The translations under genes and the position numbers were made by a program. The notes under the pieces are model-generated. The model made no database searches. It was not told where the DNA came from and worked only from the letters and a program-made list of their open reading frames with translations. From an uncultured Verrucomicrobiota bacterium (lineage in GTDB: Bacteria; Verrucomicrobiota; Kiritimatiellia; RFP12; UBA1067), in the NCBI GenBank assembly GCA_946628745.1, contig CAMOXA010000019.1:1-14580 (forward strand): 14,580 nucleotides of DNA. Reading direction: 5' to 3'. How positions within the stretch are numbered: the stretch's first letter is position 1; every line of letters starts with the position of its first letter. Below, piece by piece: positions 5,784 through 13,002 of this stretch.

Positions 5784-8420
5784 TTAGACGGCCGTCCTCT
5801 TGCCGTAGTACGCGTTCAGGTACATCTGTTTGATTTCCGACATGAGCGGATAGCGCGGGTTCGCGCCCGTGCACTGGTCGTCGAACGCCTGCTCGCTCAT
5901 CTCGTCGAGCCGCGCGAGAAACGCCTTCTCGTCCGGGACGTAGTCGCGAATCGTCGGCTTGATGCCTATGCGCGCCTGGAGGTCGCGTATCGCCTTGATC
6001 AGATTCTCGAACTGCTCGCCTTTCGACTTGCCCTTGATGCCGAGCGCGTCCGCGATCTCGAGATAGCGCTCGAGCGTGTGCGGGTGGTCGTACTGCGGGA
6101 AGGTGCCCATCTTGCGCGGCACGGGGTCGGCGTTGAAGCGCAGCACCTCTTCCATCATCAGCGCGTTGGCGATGCCGTGCGGAATGTGGTGGAACGCGCC
6201 GAGCTTGTGCGCCATCGAGTGCATCACGCCGAGGAATGCGTTCGCGAAGGCCATGCCGGCCATCGTGGCGGCGTTGGCCATCTTCTCGCGGGCGACGGGG
6301 TTGGCCTTCTTCGCGACCGCCGCGTCGTAGCACTGCGGGAGGTACTTGAAGATCACCTGCAGGGCGCGGATCGCGAGGCCGTCGGTGTAGTCGGTCGCCA
6401 TCATCGAGGCGTAGGCCTCGAGGGCGTGCGAGACGGCGTCGATGCCGGAGGCGCTCGTGAGGCCGGGCGGCGCCATCATCTGCATGTCGGCGTCAACGAT
6501 GGCCATGTTCGGCATGAGTTCGTAGTCGGCGAGCGGGTACTTCACGCCGCTCTTCTCGTCGGTGATCACGGCGAACGGCGTCACCTCCGAGCCGGTGCCG
6601 GCCGAGGTCGGCACGCAGATGAAGTAGGCCTTCTCGCCCATCTTCGGGAACGTGTAGACGCGCTTGCGAATGTCCATGAAGCGCATGGCCATGTCCATGA
6701 AATCCGCCTCCGGATGCTCGTAGAGGACCCACATGATCTTCGCGGCATCCATCGCGGAGCCGCCGCCGACGGCGATGATCACGTCCGGCTTGAAGCCGGC
6801 CATCAGCTTCGCGCCCTCCTTCGCGCAGGCGAGCGTGGGGTCGGGCGCCACGTTCGAGAACGTGGTGAACATGATGCCCTGCTTCTCGAGCGACTTCTCG
6901 ATTGGCTTCGTGTAGCCGTTCGCGTAGAGGAAGGAGTCCGTCACGATGAACGCCTTTTTCCTGCCCAGCACCTCGCCGAGCTCCCGGAGCGCCACCGCGA
7001 GGCACCCCTTTTTCTGGTACACCTTCTCAGGCGCGCGGAACCACAGCATGTTCTCACGTCTCATGGCCACAGTCTTTATGTTCAAGAGATGCTTCACTCC
7101 CACGTTCTCGCTGACAGAGTTGCCGCCCCACGAGCCGCAGCCGAGCGTGAGGGACGGCGCGAGGACGAAGTTGTAGATGTCGCCGATGCCGCCCTGCGAC
7201 GACGGCGTGTTCACGAGGATGCGGCACGTCTTCATGCGCGCGGCGAACTCGTCGAGCTTCGCCCGCCCCTCCGCCGAGTCGGCGTCGAGGTAGATCGAGG
7301 ACGTGTGGCCGTAGCCGCCGTCGGCGATCAGGCGCTCCGCCTTGGCGAAGGCGTCCTGGATGTCCTTTGCGCGGTACATCGCGAGGACCGGCGAAAGCTT
7401 CTCGTGCGCGAACTCCTCGGAGAGCTCCACGCTCTCGACCTCGCCGATGAGGACCTTGGTGTCGGCATCGACCTCGAACCCGGCCAGCTTCGCGATTGTT
7501 GCGGGCTTCTGCCCGACGATCTTCGCATTGAGCGCCCCGTTGATGAGGATTGTCTTGCGAGTCGCGTCCAGTTCCTTCCTGTCGAGGAAGTGGCAGCCCA
7601 TCTTCGCGAAAAGGCCCTTCACGTAGTCATACGCCTCGTCCAGCACGATGACGCTCTGCTCCGAGGCGCAGATCATGCCGTTGTCGAACGTCTTGGAGTG
7701 GATGATCGAGCTGACCGCGAGCGTGAGGTCCGCCGTGTCGTCGATGATGGCGGGCGTGTTGCCGGCGCCGACGCCGAGAGCGGGCGTGCCCGACGAATAC
7801 GCGGCTTTGACCATTCCCGGGCCGCCGGTCGCGAGGATTATGTCCGCTTCTTTCATGAGATAGTTCGTCTTCGGCAGCGACGGGGCGTCGATCCAGCCTA
7901 TGATGTTCTCGGGCGCGCCGGCCTTGACGGCGGCATCCAGCACGACCTTTGCCGCGGCGATCGTCGAGTTCTTCGCGCGCGGATGGGGGCTTATCACGAT
8001 TCCGTTTCGCGTCTTGAGCGCGACCAGCGTCTTGAATATCGCCGTCGATGTCGGGTTGGTCGTCGGTATTACCGCGCCTATGACGCCGATCGGTTCGGCT
8101 ATGCGCTCTATCCCGGCCGCTTCGTCGCGTTCGAGCACGCCGCACGTCTTGGTGTTTTTGTAGGCGTTGTAGATGTACTCCGCCGCGAAGTGGTTCTTAA
8201 TGACTTTGTCCTCGACTACGCCCATTCCCGTCTCTTGAACCGCCTGCCTGGCGAGCGGGATGCGCTGCGAATTCGCCGCGAGCGCCGCGGCTTTGAATAT
8301 CTCGTCTACCTGCTCCTGGGTGTACGAGGCGTATTTTTTCTGCGCCTCGCGCACGAGAGCGAGCGTTTTCTCAAGGTCTGCGACGGGATTTTCCGCCGCA
8401 GTGTCGATTGCGCTGTCCAT
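5784..8420 (-). CDS. adhE: Bifunctional acetaldehyde-CoA/alcohol dehydrogenase
   Basis: An 878-residue cytoplasmic enzyme that reduces acetyl-CoA to acetaldehyde and then to ethanol, oxidising two NADH. The length is close to the usual 870-890. The N-terminal aldehyde dehydrogenase half (about 1-440) shows IPTTNPTSTAIF (118-129), the stretch GGPGMVKAAYSSGTPALG (199-216) and the catalytic Cys251 in GMICASEQ. The C-terminal iron-dependent half (about 465-878) shows VGGGSAMDAAK (551-561), TSAGTGSEVTPF (605-616) and iron ligands inferred by alignment to E. coli AdhE: D661, H665 (GIDAVSHALEAY), H734 and H748. AdhE of this class forms helical filaments (spirosomes). It is first in a run reading into the kinase, 2Fe-2S protein, tsaC and ppaC. 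It has its own promoter and an AAAGG site, with a leader of about 50 bases. A fermentative, anaerobic life is implied. Confidence 0.97.
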   Translation of the reverse strand: MDSAIDTAAENPVADLEKTLALVREAQKKYASYTQEQVDEIFKAAALAANSQRIPLARQAVQETGMGVVEDKVIKNHFAAEYIYNAYKNTKTCGVLERDEAAGIERIAEPIGVIGAVIPTTNPTSTAIFKTLVALKTRNGIVISPHPRAKNSTIAAAKVVLDAAVKAGAPENIIGWIDAPSLPKTNYLMKEADIILATGGPGMVKAAYSSGTPALGVGAGNTPAIIDDTADLTLAVSSIIHSKTFDNGMICASEQSVIVLDEAYDYVKGLFAKMGCHFLDRKELDATRKTILINGALNAKIVGQKPATIAKLAGFEVDADTKVLIGEVESVELSEEFAHEKLSPVLAMYRAKDIQDAFAKAERLIADGGYGHTSSIYLDADSAEGRAKLDEFAARMKTCRILVNTPSSQGGIGDIYNFVLAPSLTLGCGSWGGNSVSENVGVKHLLNIKTVAMRRENMLWFRAPEKVYQKKGCLAVALRELGEVLGRKKAFIVTDSFLYANGYTKPIEKSLEKQGIMFTTFSNVAPDPTLACAKEGAKLMAGFKPDVIIAVGGGSAMDAAKIMWVLYEHPEADFMDMAMRFMDIRKRVYTFPKMGEKAYFICVPTSAGTGSEVTPFAVITDEKSGVKYPLADYELMPNMAIVDADMQMMAPPGLTSASGIDAVSHALEAYASMMATDYTDGLAIRALQVIFKYLPQCYDAAVAKKANPVAREKMANAATMAGMAFANAFLGVMHSMAHKLGAFHHIPHGIANALMMEEVLRFNADPVPRKMGTFPQYDHPHTLERYLEIADALGIKGKSKGEQFENLIKAIRDLQARIGIKPTIRDYVPDEKAFLARLDEMSEQAFDDQCTGANPRYPLMSEIKQMYLNAYYGKRTAV

Positions 8421-8427
8421 GTATTTG

Positions 8428-8435
8428 CCTTTCTT
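8428..8435 (-). promoter_or_regulatory. Ribosome binding site of adhE
   Basis: AAGAAAGG on the minus strand, 7 bases before the ATG at 8420. It supports this start. Confidence 0.6.
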
Positions 8436-8478
8436 GATCTTTGCTAGCCCGAGACCCTTCTCCAGCCAGTCGTTGGAT

Positions 8479-8507
8479 AGTATAACACTTTTCTAATCGC
8501 TACGCAA
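8479..8507 (-). promoter_or_regulatory. Sigma70-type promoter of adhE operon
   Basis: On the minus strand: -35 TTGCGT (8502-8507), a 17-bp spacer (8485-8501), and -10 TATACT (8479-8484). Start is expected near 8472, giving a leader of about 50 bases before adhE. The layout closely matches the histone-like gene's promoter (TTGCAT, 17 bp, TATTAT). It fills most of the 111-base gap between adhE and the double GH43 gene. No clear terminator hairpin is seen there. Confidence 0.65.
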
Positions 8508-8531
8508 GTATCTATTTTGCGCCCGCCGCCT

Positions 8532-11147
8532 CTATTCGTTTTCGACGGACTTGCGCGCCTTGAGATGCGGTATCGAGCCGTCGGCCCCGCGTTCGTAGCG
8601 GACGGCGCAAGCCGAGCGCCTGCAGCCTCCGCCGCCCGGCAGAGTCGCGTTGTGGTAGAACAGATACCATTCGCCCTTGAAAAACACGCTGCCGCCGTGT
8701 ATCGTGCCAGTGCCTTCGGCTTCGTCCATGATTCTGCCGCGGTACGTCCACGGACCGTGTATCGACTTTGCCGTGGAATACGCCCAATGCTCCGGCACGC
8801 CGCCTGCCGCGTATTCGAGGTAGTAGGTGTCGCCGAGTTTGTAGATCCACGGCGCTTCCTCGAAGTTGGTGTCTATAGGCTTGCGCGCGCCGGCGCCCGC
8901 GCGCTTCTTGAGAGGCTTGCCGAACGCCTTCTCGTCCATAAGCCCCGGGACGGGCTTGATTTCGCCCGCGAGCTCGACCATGTTTTCCTTGAGAGGCGCA
9001 TACCAGCACGCCGGCGTGCCCCAGCAATTGCCCCAGAAGAGCCATGCCTGACCGTCGTCGTCGACGAATACGCTCGGGTCGATGAAGCCCGGTCCCGGCA
9101 TGACGAGCGGCTTGCCCGCGCCATCCGTCCACGGACCCTCCGGCCTGTCGGCGACGGCGACACCGATGCAATCGCCTTTGCACTCCCCCGCCTCGCCTTG
9201 CACCGCCACGTACCAGTACCACTTGCCGCCGCGCTTTATCGCCTGCGACGCCCACGCGCGGTCGCCCTGGTGCGCCCACTTGAAGACCGACGTATCCATC
9301 ACGCGGCCGAGCGACACCCAGTTCTTCATGTCTTTCGTCTTGAACACCTGCCAGTTGCGCATGTAGTAGCCGCGCGCCGACGGTTCGTCGTGGCCGGTGA
9401 ACATATAAAGCCATTCGCCGTCGACGACCGGCGCCGGGTCGGGCGTGAACGCCGTCTTGACGATCGGGTTCGTGCCGTCCGACATGAGCGTCTCGTTCGC
9501 GGCGACCGCCGGGGACGTCCTGAAGAAGTCGAAATCCGCGTACGACGTCGCGCCTTCGGCCGGCCTTGTCGCGTACGCGAAGAGCGCGAAGCGGTAGCCG
9601 GTGAAATGCGGTATCGTGTACGGCAGGTACATCGCCTCGCCGAGAGCCTCCCACTTGACGCCGTCGCGGCTGTAGTAGAAGCGGGCGCTGTCCTCGTGTT
9701 CCGGTATCTTGGTGTAGCTCGGCTCCGGCCACGGACGGAAGTCGCACACCGCCTTGAGCCAGATCTTGCCGTCGCCGCTGATTATCGGCAGAGACATCGT
9801 CTTCGAGGGACGCCCGGCGGGTCTTCCGGCGCGGCGGTCTTTCGCGTCGAGCCCGTTCTGCCAGAGGACGAGCATGGGGCCCTTGTCGGTCATTTCAATG
9901 CCGGCGAAGCCGTAGCACGCCTGAAACAGCGCCAGCCCCGCGACGTCGCCTTGCTTGAGAGCGGAGAAGTCGAGCCGCGTCACGCCCTCGCAGACCGGAC
10001 CGAACGTGCGCTGCGTCAGCGTGTTGCGCGCCGAGAGCAGATCCTTGGCGACGCTTGTGCGGCGCGAGGTCGCGAGTCTCAGCCAGCCCGGCCTTTCGGT
10101 GACGGTCCATCCTTCCGGGTCGGGATTGTGGTTGAACTGCCAGGCGAGCTTCAGTTTGTTCTCGCCATAGTCGAACTCGTCGTCCTCGACGCAGCCGGGC
10201 TTCGCGTCTTTAACAACGCCGGGCATTTCGAGCGCGGGACGCGCGAACGCGCCTTTCCCGTCCCTGGGGAACTCCGGCCAGCCGTCGCGCCATGTAATCG
10301 GTATCATGTACGGTATGCGCCCGACGCCCCCGCGATCGCCGAAGAGATACGCGAACCATCTGCCGTCTGGCGTGTCGACGATGCCGCCCTGCGCTATCCC
10401 CTCGCACTCGTAGACGGTGCGGCCTTCCCACGGTCCCTCCAGCGACTGCGCGCGGTGCACCGCCACGAGGCGGCAGTGTCCCGCCGGCCAGCAGATGTTG
10501 AAGAGGTAGTACCAGCCGTCTTTCTTGAACAGCTGGCAACCCTCGCCGAGTCCGCGCCCGGTCGGTACGCAGTCCGCTATGTTGCCGAGTATCTCGCGGC
10601 CCTCGTCCGCGGGCCGCCGGCCTTCGGCGATCTCGTCCCACGTCAGCCGGTAGAGCTTCGCCTTGTTGCTCCCCGCGGCGATGAAGTTTATCCGCCCGTC
10701 TTCTATCCAAAGCGAATGGTCGTAGAACTTTCTGTTGATTCTGTAGCGCTCCCACTTGCCGCTTTCGATGTTGTCGGTCCTGAAGAGATACGTGCAGTCG
10801 ATCCGGTTGTTGAACGACGACACATAGAACCGCCCGTCCGCCTCGTTGTAGCGAATCGACGACGCCCACGTTCCGTAGAGGTAGTCGTTCTTGCCGTTGG
10901 CGAGATTGTCTTCGTCACGGTTTTCGATCGTGTCGTAGCAGTACGAGACGATCTTCCAGTTGACGAGATCCTTGGACGACATCACCGGTATGCCGGGGTT
11001 GAAATGCATCGTCGTGGACGTCATGTAGTACGTGTCGCCCTTTCGGCATACGGATATGTCGGGGACGTCGGCCCACATCACGGGGTTCATGTCGGCGAAA
11101 CATGCCGCGGCCAGGGCGGCGCATACAGTCATTGCAAGAGTTTTCAT
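8532..11147 (-). CDS. Secreted two-domain GH43 glycosidase (GH43 - beta-sandwich - GH43)
   Basis: An 871-residue protein that probably releases arabinose or xylose from plant pectin side chains or xylan outside the cytoplasm. A signal peptide (1-18, MKTLAMTVCAALAAACFA) is followed by a first five-bladed propeller with candidate base D30 (VPDISV), modulator D143 (YDHSLW) and acid E202 (GLGEGC). A concanavalin-like beta-sandwich (about 320-545) follows, starting EDDEFDYG and with NHNPDPEGW and ERPGWLRL, as in the C-terminal domain of GH43 beta-xylosidases (PF17851 type). A second complete GH43 domain (about 560-871) has D570 (TPDPAP), D690 (IDPSVF), E764 (FEEAPW) and H817. Both catalytic triads look intact. 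The gene lies 58 bases after the other GH43 gene and has an extended -10 right at its ATG. Family sure; exact substrate of each domain unknown. Confidence 0.93.
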   Translation of the reverse strand: MKTLAMTVCAALAAACFADMNPVMWADVPDISVCRKGDTYYMTSTTMHFNPGIPVMSSKDLVNWKIVSYCYDTIENRDEDNLANGKNDYLYGTWASSIRYNEADGRFYVSSFNNRIDCTYLFRTDNIESGKWERYRINRKFYDHSLWIEDGRINFIAAGSNKAKLYRLTWDEIAEGRRPADEGREILGNIADCVPTGRGLGEGCQLFKKDGWYYLFNICWPAGHCRLVAVHRAQSLEGPWEGRTVYECEGIAQGGIVDTPDGRWFAYLFGDRGGVGRIPYMIPITWRDGWPEFPRDGKGAFARPALEMPGVVKDAKPGCVEDDEFDYGENKLKLAWQFNHNPDPEGWTVTERPGWLRLATSRRTSVAKDLLSARNTLTQRTFGPVCEGVTRLDFSALKQGDVAGLALFQACYGFAGIEMTDKGPMLVLWQNGLDAKDRRAGRPAGRPSKTMSLPIISGDGKIWLKAVCDFRPWPEPSYTKIPEHEDSARFYYSRDGVKWEALGEAMYLPYTIPHFTGYRFALFAYATRPAEGATSYADFDFFRTSPAVAANETLMSDGTNPIVKTAFTPDPAPVVDGEWLYMFTGHDEPSARGYYMRNWQVFKTKDMKNWVSLGRVMDTSVFKWAHQGDRAWASQAIKRGGKWYWYVAVQGEAGECKGDCIGVAVADRPEGPWTDGAGKPLVMPGPGFIDPSVFVDDDGQAWLFWGNCWGTPACWYAPLKENMVELAGEIKPVPGLMDEKAFGKPLKKRAGAGARKPIDTNFEEAPWIYKLGDTYYLEYAAGGVPEHWAYSTAKSIHGPWTYRGRIMDEAEGTGTIHGGSVFFKGEWYLFYHNATLPGGGGCRRSACAVRYERGADGSIPHLKARKSVENE

Positions 11148-11153
11148 GCGCCT

Positions 11154-11162
11154 ATTTTACCA
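11154..11162 (-). promoter_or_regulatory. Extended -10 promoter of the double GH43 gene
   Basis: On the minus strand TGG then TAAAAT (11154-11159), ending 6 bases before the ATG at 11147: the same geometry as at ppaC. A weak -35 TTGCGC (11178-11183) lies 18 bp upstream. Transcription is expected to begin at the start codon. AGG in the 6-base gap is too close to the ATG for a normal ribosome site. Confidence 0.5.
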
Positions 11163-11187
11163 TATCGCCGCCGCGCTGCGCAATACC

Positions 11188-11197
11188 CCCTATAGGG
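11188..11197. promoter_or_regulatory. Palindrome CCCTATAGGG upstream of the double GH43 promoter
   Basis: A perfect 10-bp dyad lies just upstream of the proposed -35, at about -41 to -50 from the expected start. This is a usual place for an activator. It might be an operator half or core, but only one copy is seen and it is short. Confidence 0.3.
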
Positions 11198-11205
11198 TGA
11201 GGCCG

Positions 11206-13002
11206 TCACTCGCCGGAGGCGGCCGCGCCGCGGACGACGCGGAACCAGTCGACGTCTATCCAGCCGCGGTCTTTGCAATCCGGACCCGAGACGGCGTAGA
11301 TCCCTACCGTCGCGCCGATCCATTTGCCTTCACGTGCCTGAAACGTCTTATCGCACTTCGTCCAGCTTTCGCCGTCGAGCGACCACGAGAATTCGCACGT
11401 CGCCTTCGGCCCGAGCCCCTTCTCGGGTATCTCGCCCGGCGTCACGTCGACCTTGAGCCAGACGTCTTTCACGTTCGCCGTCCTCAGTCCCGCGCCGATC
11501 GTTTGCGCCGGCGTCTCGGCGAGTACGACCGGCTTCGCTTCGTCCTTGTCTTTGTCGGCGCCCAGGCACTCGACATACACGACCTCGAACGACGCCCGGC
11601 CTGTGTACCTGAGGCCGATGCGCGCGTAGCTGCGGCCCTGGATTATCAGCCCGGCCTCTTCTGTCGCCTGCTTCGCGCCGACCTGCGCCTTCATCGTCGC
11701 CGTGAACGCAAAGCCCGGGAACTTCTGCACCATCAGGTTCGGGCTGTTCCAGAGATTTCCCTTCGTGCTTTTTTTGCCGCCGAAGCTCCCCAGTTTCGAA
11801 TCCTTGTTCCACCCGTAGGACGTAGAGTACTGCCGGTAGAAGCCGTACGGCGTCGCCCAGCCGGCGAAATCTTCGCTCTTGCCCAGCCACTGCCACTGCA
11901 GCCCGATCTTGCCGTCATTGAACTCGTCGGATGTCTGCGGATATAGCGTCTGCGCGCCAAGCCTGCCGCCCTTCGGCATCTCCCATTCTTCGACCGGCTC
12001 GCCGCACCCGTCGCCGTCGTCGTCCGCGCCGATCGCGGGCCAGCCGTCCTCACGCCATTTCATCGGCTCCAGGTACACGATTCGCCCGTAGGCGTCGCGG
12101 TCGGAGAAGTGCACGAACCAGTCCTCGCCCGTGCCGATCTTCCGCCCGAACGGCGCCTCGACCTCGCAGTGCACCCACGCGCCCTGGTGGGGCCCGTTGA
12201 TCTTCGTCTTGCCTTGCGCCATCACCGTCCTCGCCTCGTAGGGTCCGTACGGACTCTTCGCGCGCGCGGCGACCTGCCAGCCCCCGCCTACCCCGCCCGC
12301 AGGGAACATGAGCCAGTATTCGCCGTTGCGCTTGTAGAACTTCGGGCCCTCGGCCGTGAAATTCCCGTCAGGCACTCCGTCGTAGACCATCACAGGCTCT
12401 GATATCGCGCGGGTCTCGTCCTTGTCCAGTTCGCGCACCGTCAGGACAGAGTTCATCCCCGCGCGGCTCTGCGCCCAGCCGTTCACGAGATAGACTCGCC
12501 CGTCGTCGTCGTAGAGCGGGCACGTGTCGATTATTCCTTCACCCGGCACGACGAGGCGCGGCTCGCCCCACGGGCCGCGCGGACTCGGCGCCGACACGCG
12601 GTACGCCCCGCGGTCGGGGTCGCCCCAGTAGATGACGTACTCGTGCGTCCAGACCTGCGTACTGGTGCCTTCCTCCGTCTTCCAGAACGATCTGCGGCGT
12701 ATCGACGGCGCCCAGACGGAGTTGCCGTGTTCCGGGCTGCCCCGCCGCCAGCTTCCCTTATGGAACGGATGCTCTTTTATGGCGTAGGCGACATACTGCC
12801 AGTTCACAAGATCGTCCGATTCGAGTATCGGCAGCCCCGGCAGCCCGCCGAAGCTCGACGCCGTCATGTAGTACTTGCCGTTTCCGCCGACGCATACGTC
12901 AGGATCGCTGAAGTCCATCGCGAGAACCGGGTTCTTGTATGTCGCGGCGTTCAGTGCCGCCCCCGCCGCGAACGCGAGCGAAAAGAGTGCGAGCTTCTTC
13001 AT
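11206..13002 (-). CDS. Secreted GH43 glycosidase with C-terminal beta-sandwich (beta-xylosidase/arabinofuranosidase type)
   Basis: A 598-residue exported enzyme. A signal peptide (1-20, cut probably after LNA) precedes one GH43 propeller (about 22-345) with candidate base D33 (FSDPDV), modulator D159 (GIIDTCPLY), acid E218 (TAEGPKF) and the conserved H272 (NGPHQGAW). A C-terminal concanavalin-like sandwich (about 355-592) begins TSDEFNDGKIGLQWQW, the mark of the subfamily with beta-xylosidase and alpha-arabinofuranosidase activities. The ATG at 13002 overlaps the stop of the upstream GH105-GH28 gene by 4 bases, and a full AAGGAGG site lies inside that gene, so the two are co-translated. The link to a pectinase favours arabinan or arabinogalactan side chains as substrate, but xylan cannot be excluded. 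Acts in the periplasm or outside the cell. Confidence 0.93.
   Translation of the reverse strand: MKKLALFSLAFAAGAALNAATYKNPVLAMDFSDPDVCVGGNGKYYMTASSFGGLPGLPILESDDLVNWQYVAYAIKEHPFHKGSWRRGSPEHGNSVWAPSIRRRSFWKTEEGTSTQVWTHEYVIYWGDPDRGAYRVSAPSPRGPWGEPRLVVPGEGIIDTCPLYDDDGRVYLVNGWAQSRAGMNSVLTVRELDKDETRAISEPVMVYDGVPDGNFTAEGPKFYKRNGEYWLMFPAGGVGGGWQVAARAKSPYGPYEARTVMAQGKTKINGPHQGAWVHCEVEAPFGRKIGTGEDWFVHFSDRDAYGRIVYLEPMKWREDGWPAIGADDDGDGCGEPVEEWEMPKGGRLGAQTLYPQTSDEFNDGKIGLQWQWLGKSEDFAGWATPYGFYRQYSTSYGWNKDSKLGSFGGKKSTKGNLWNSPNLMVQKFPGFAFTATMKAQVGAKQATEEAGLIIQGRSYARIGLRYTGRASFEVVYVECLGADKDKDEAKPVVLAETPAQTIGAGLRTANVKDVWLKVDVTPGEIPEKGLGPKATCEFSWSLDGESWTKCDKTFQAREGKWIGATVGIYAVSGPDCKDRGWIDVDWFRVVRGAAASGE

Noticed and set aside
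4593..8447. Plus-strand open frame of 1284 codons opposite tsaC, the 2Fe-2S gene, the kinase and adhE
   Set aside because: It is an antisense shadow of well-identified genes. Its protein is rich in Arg, His, Val and Leu with no known domain, as expected from GC-rich codon bias.
8517..11195. Plus-strand open frame of 892 codons opposite the double GH43 gene
   Set aside because: Same kind of antisense shadow; the minus strand carries two intact GH43 active sites and a signal peptide.
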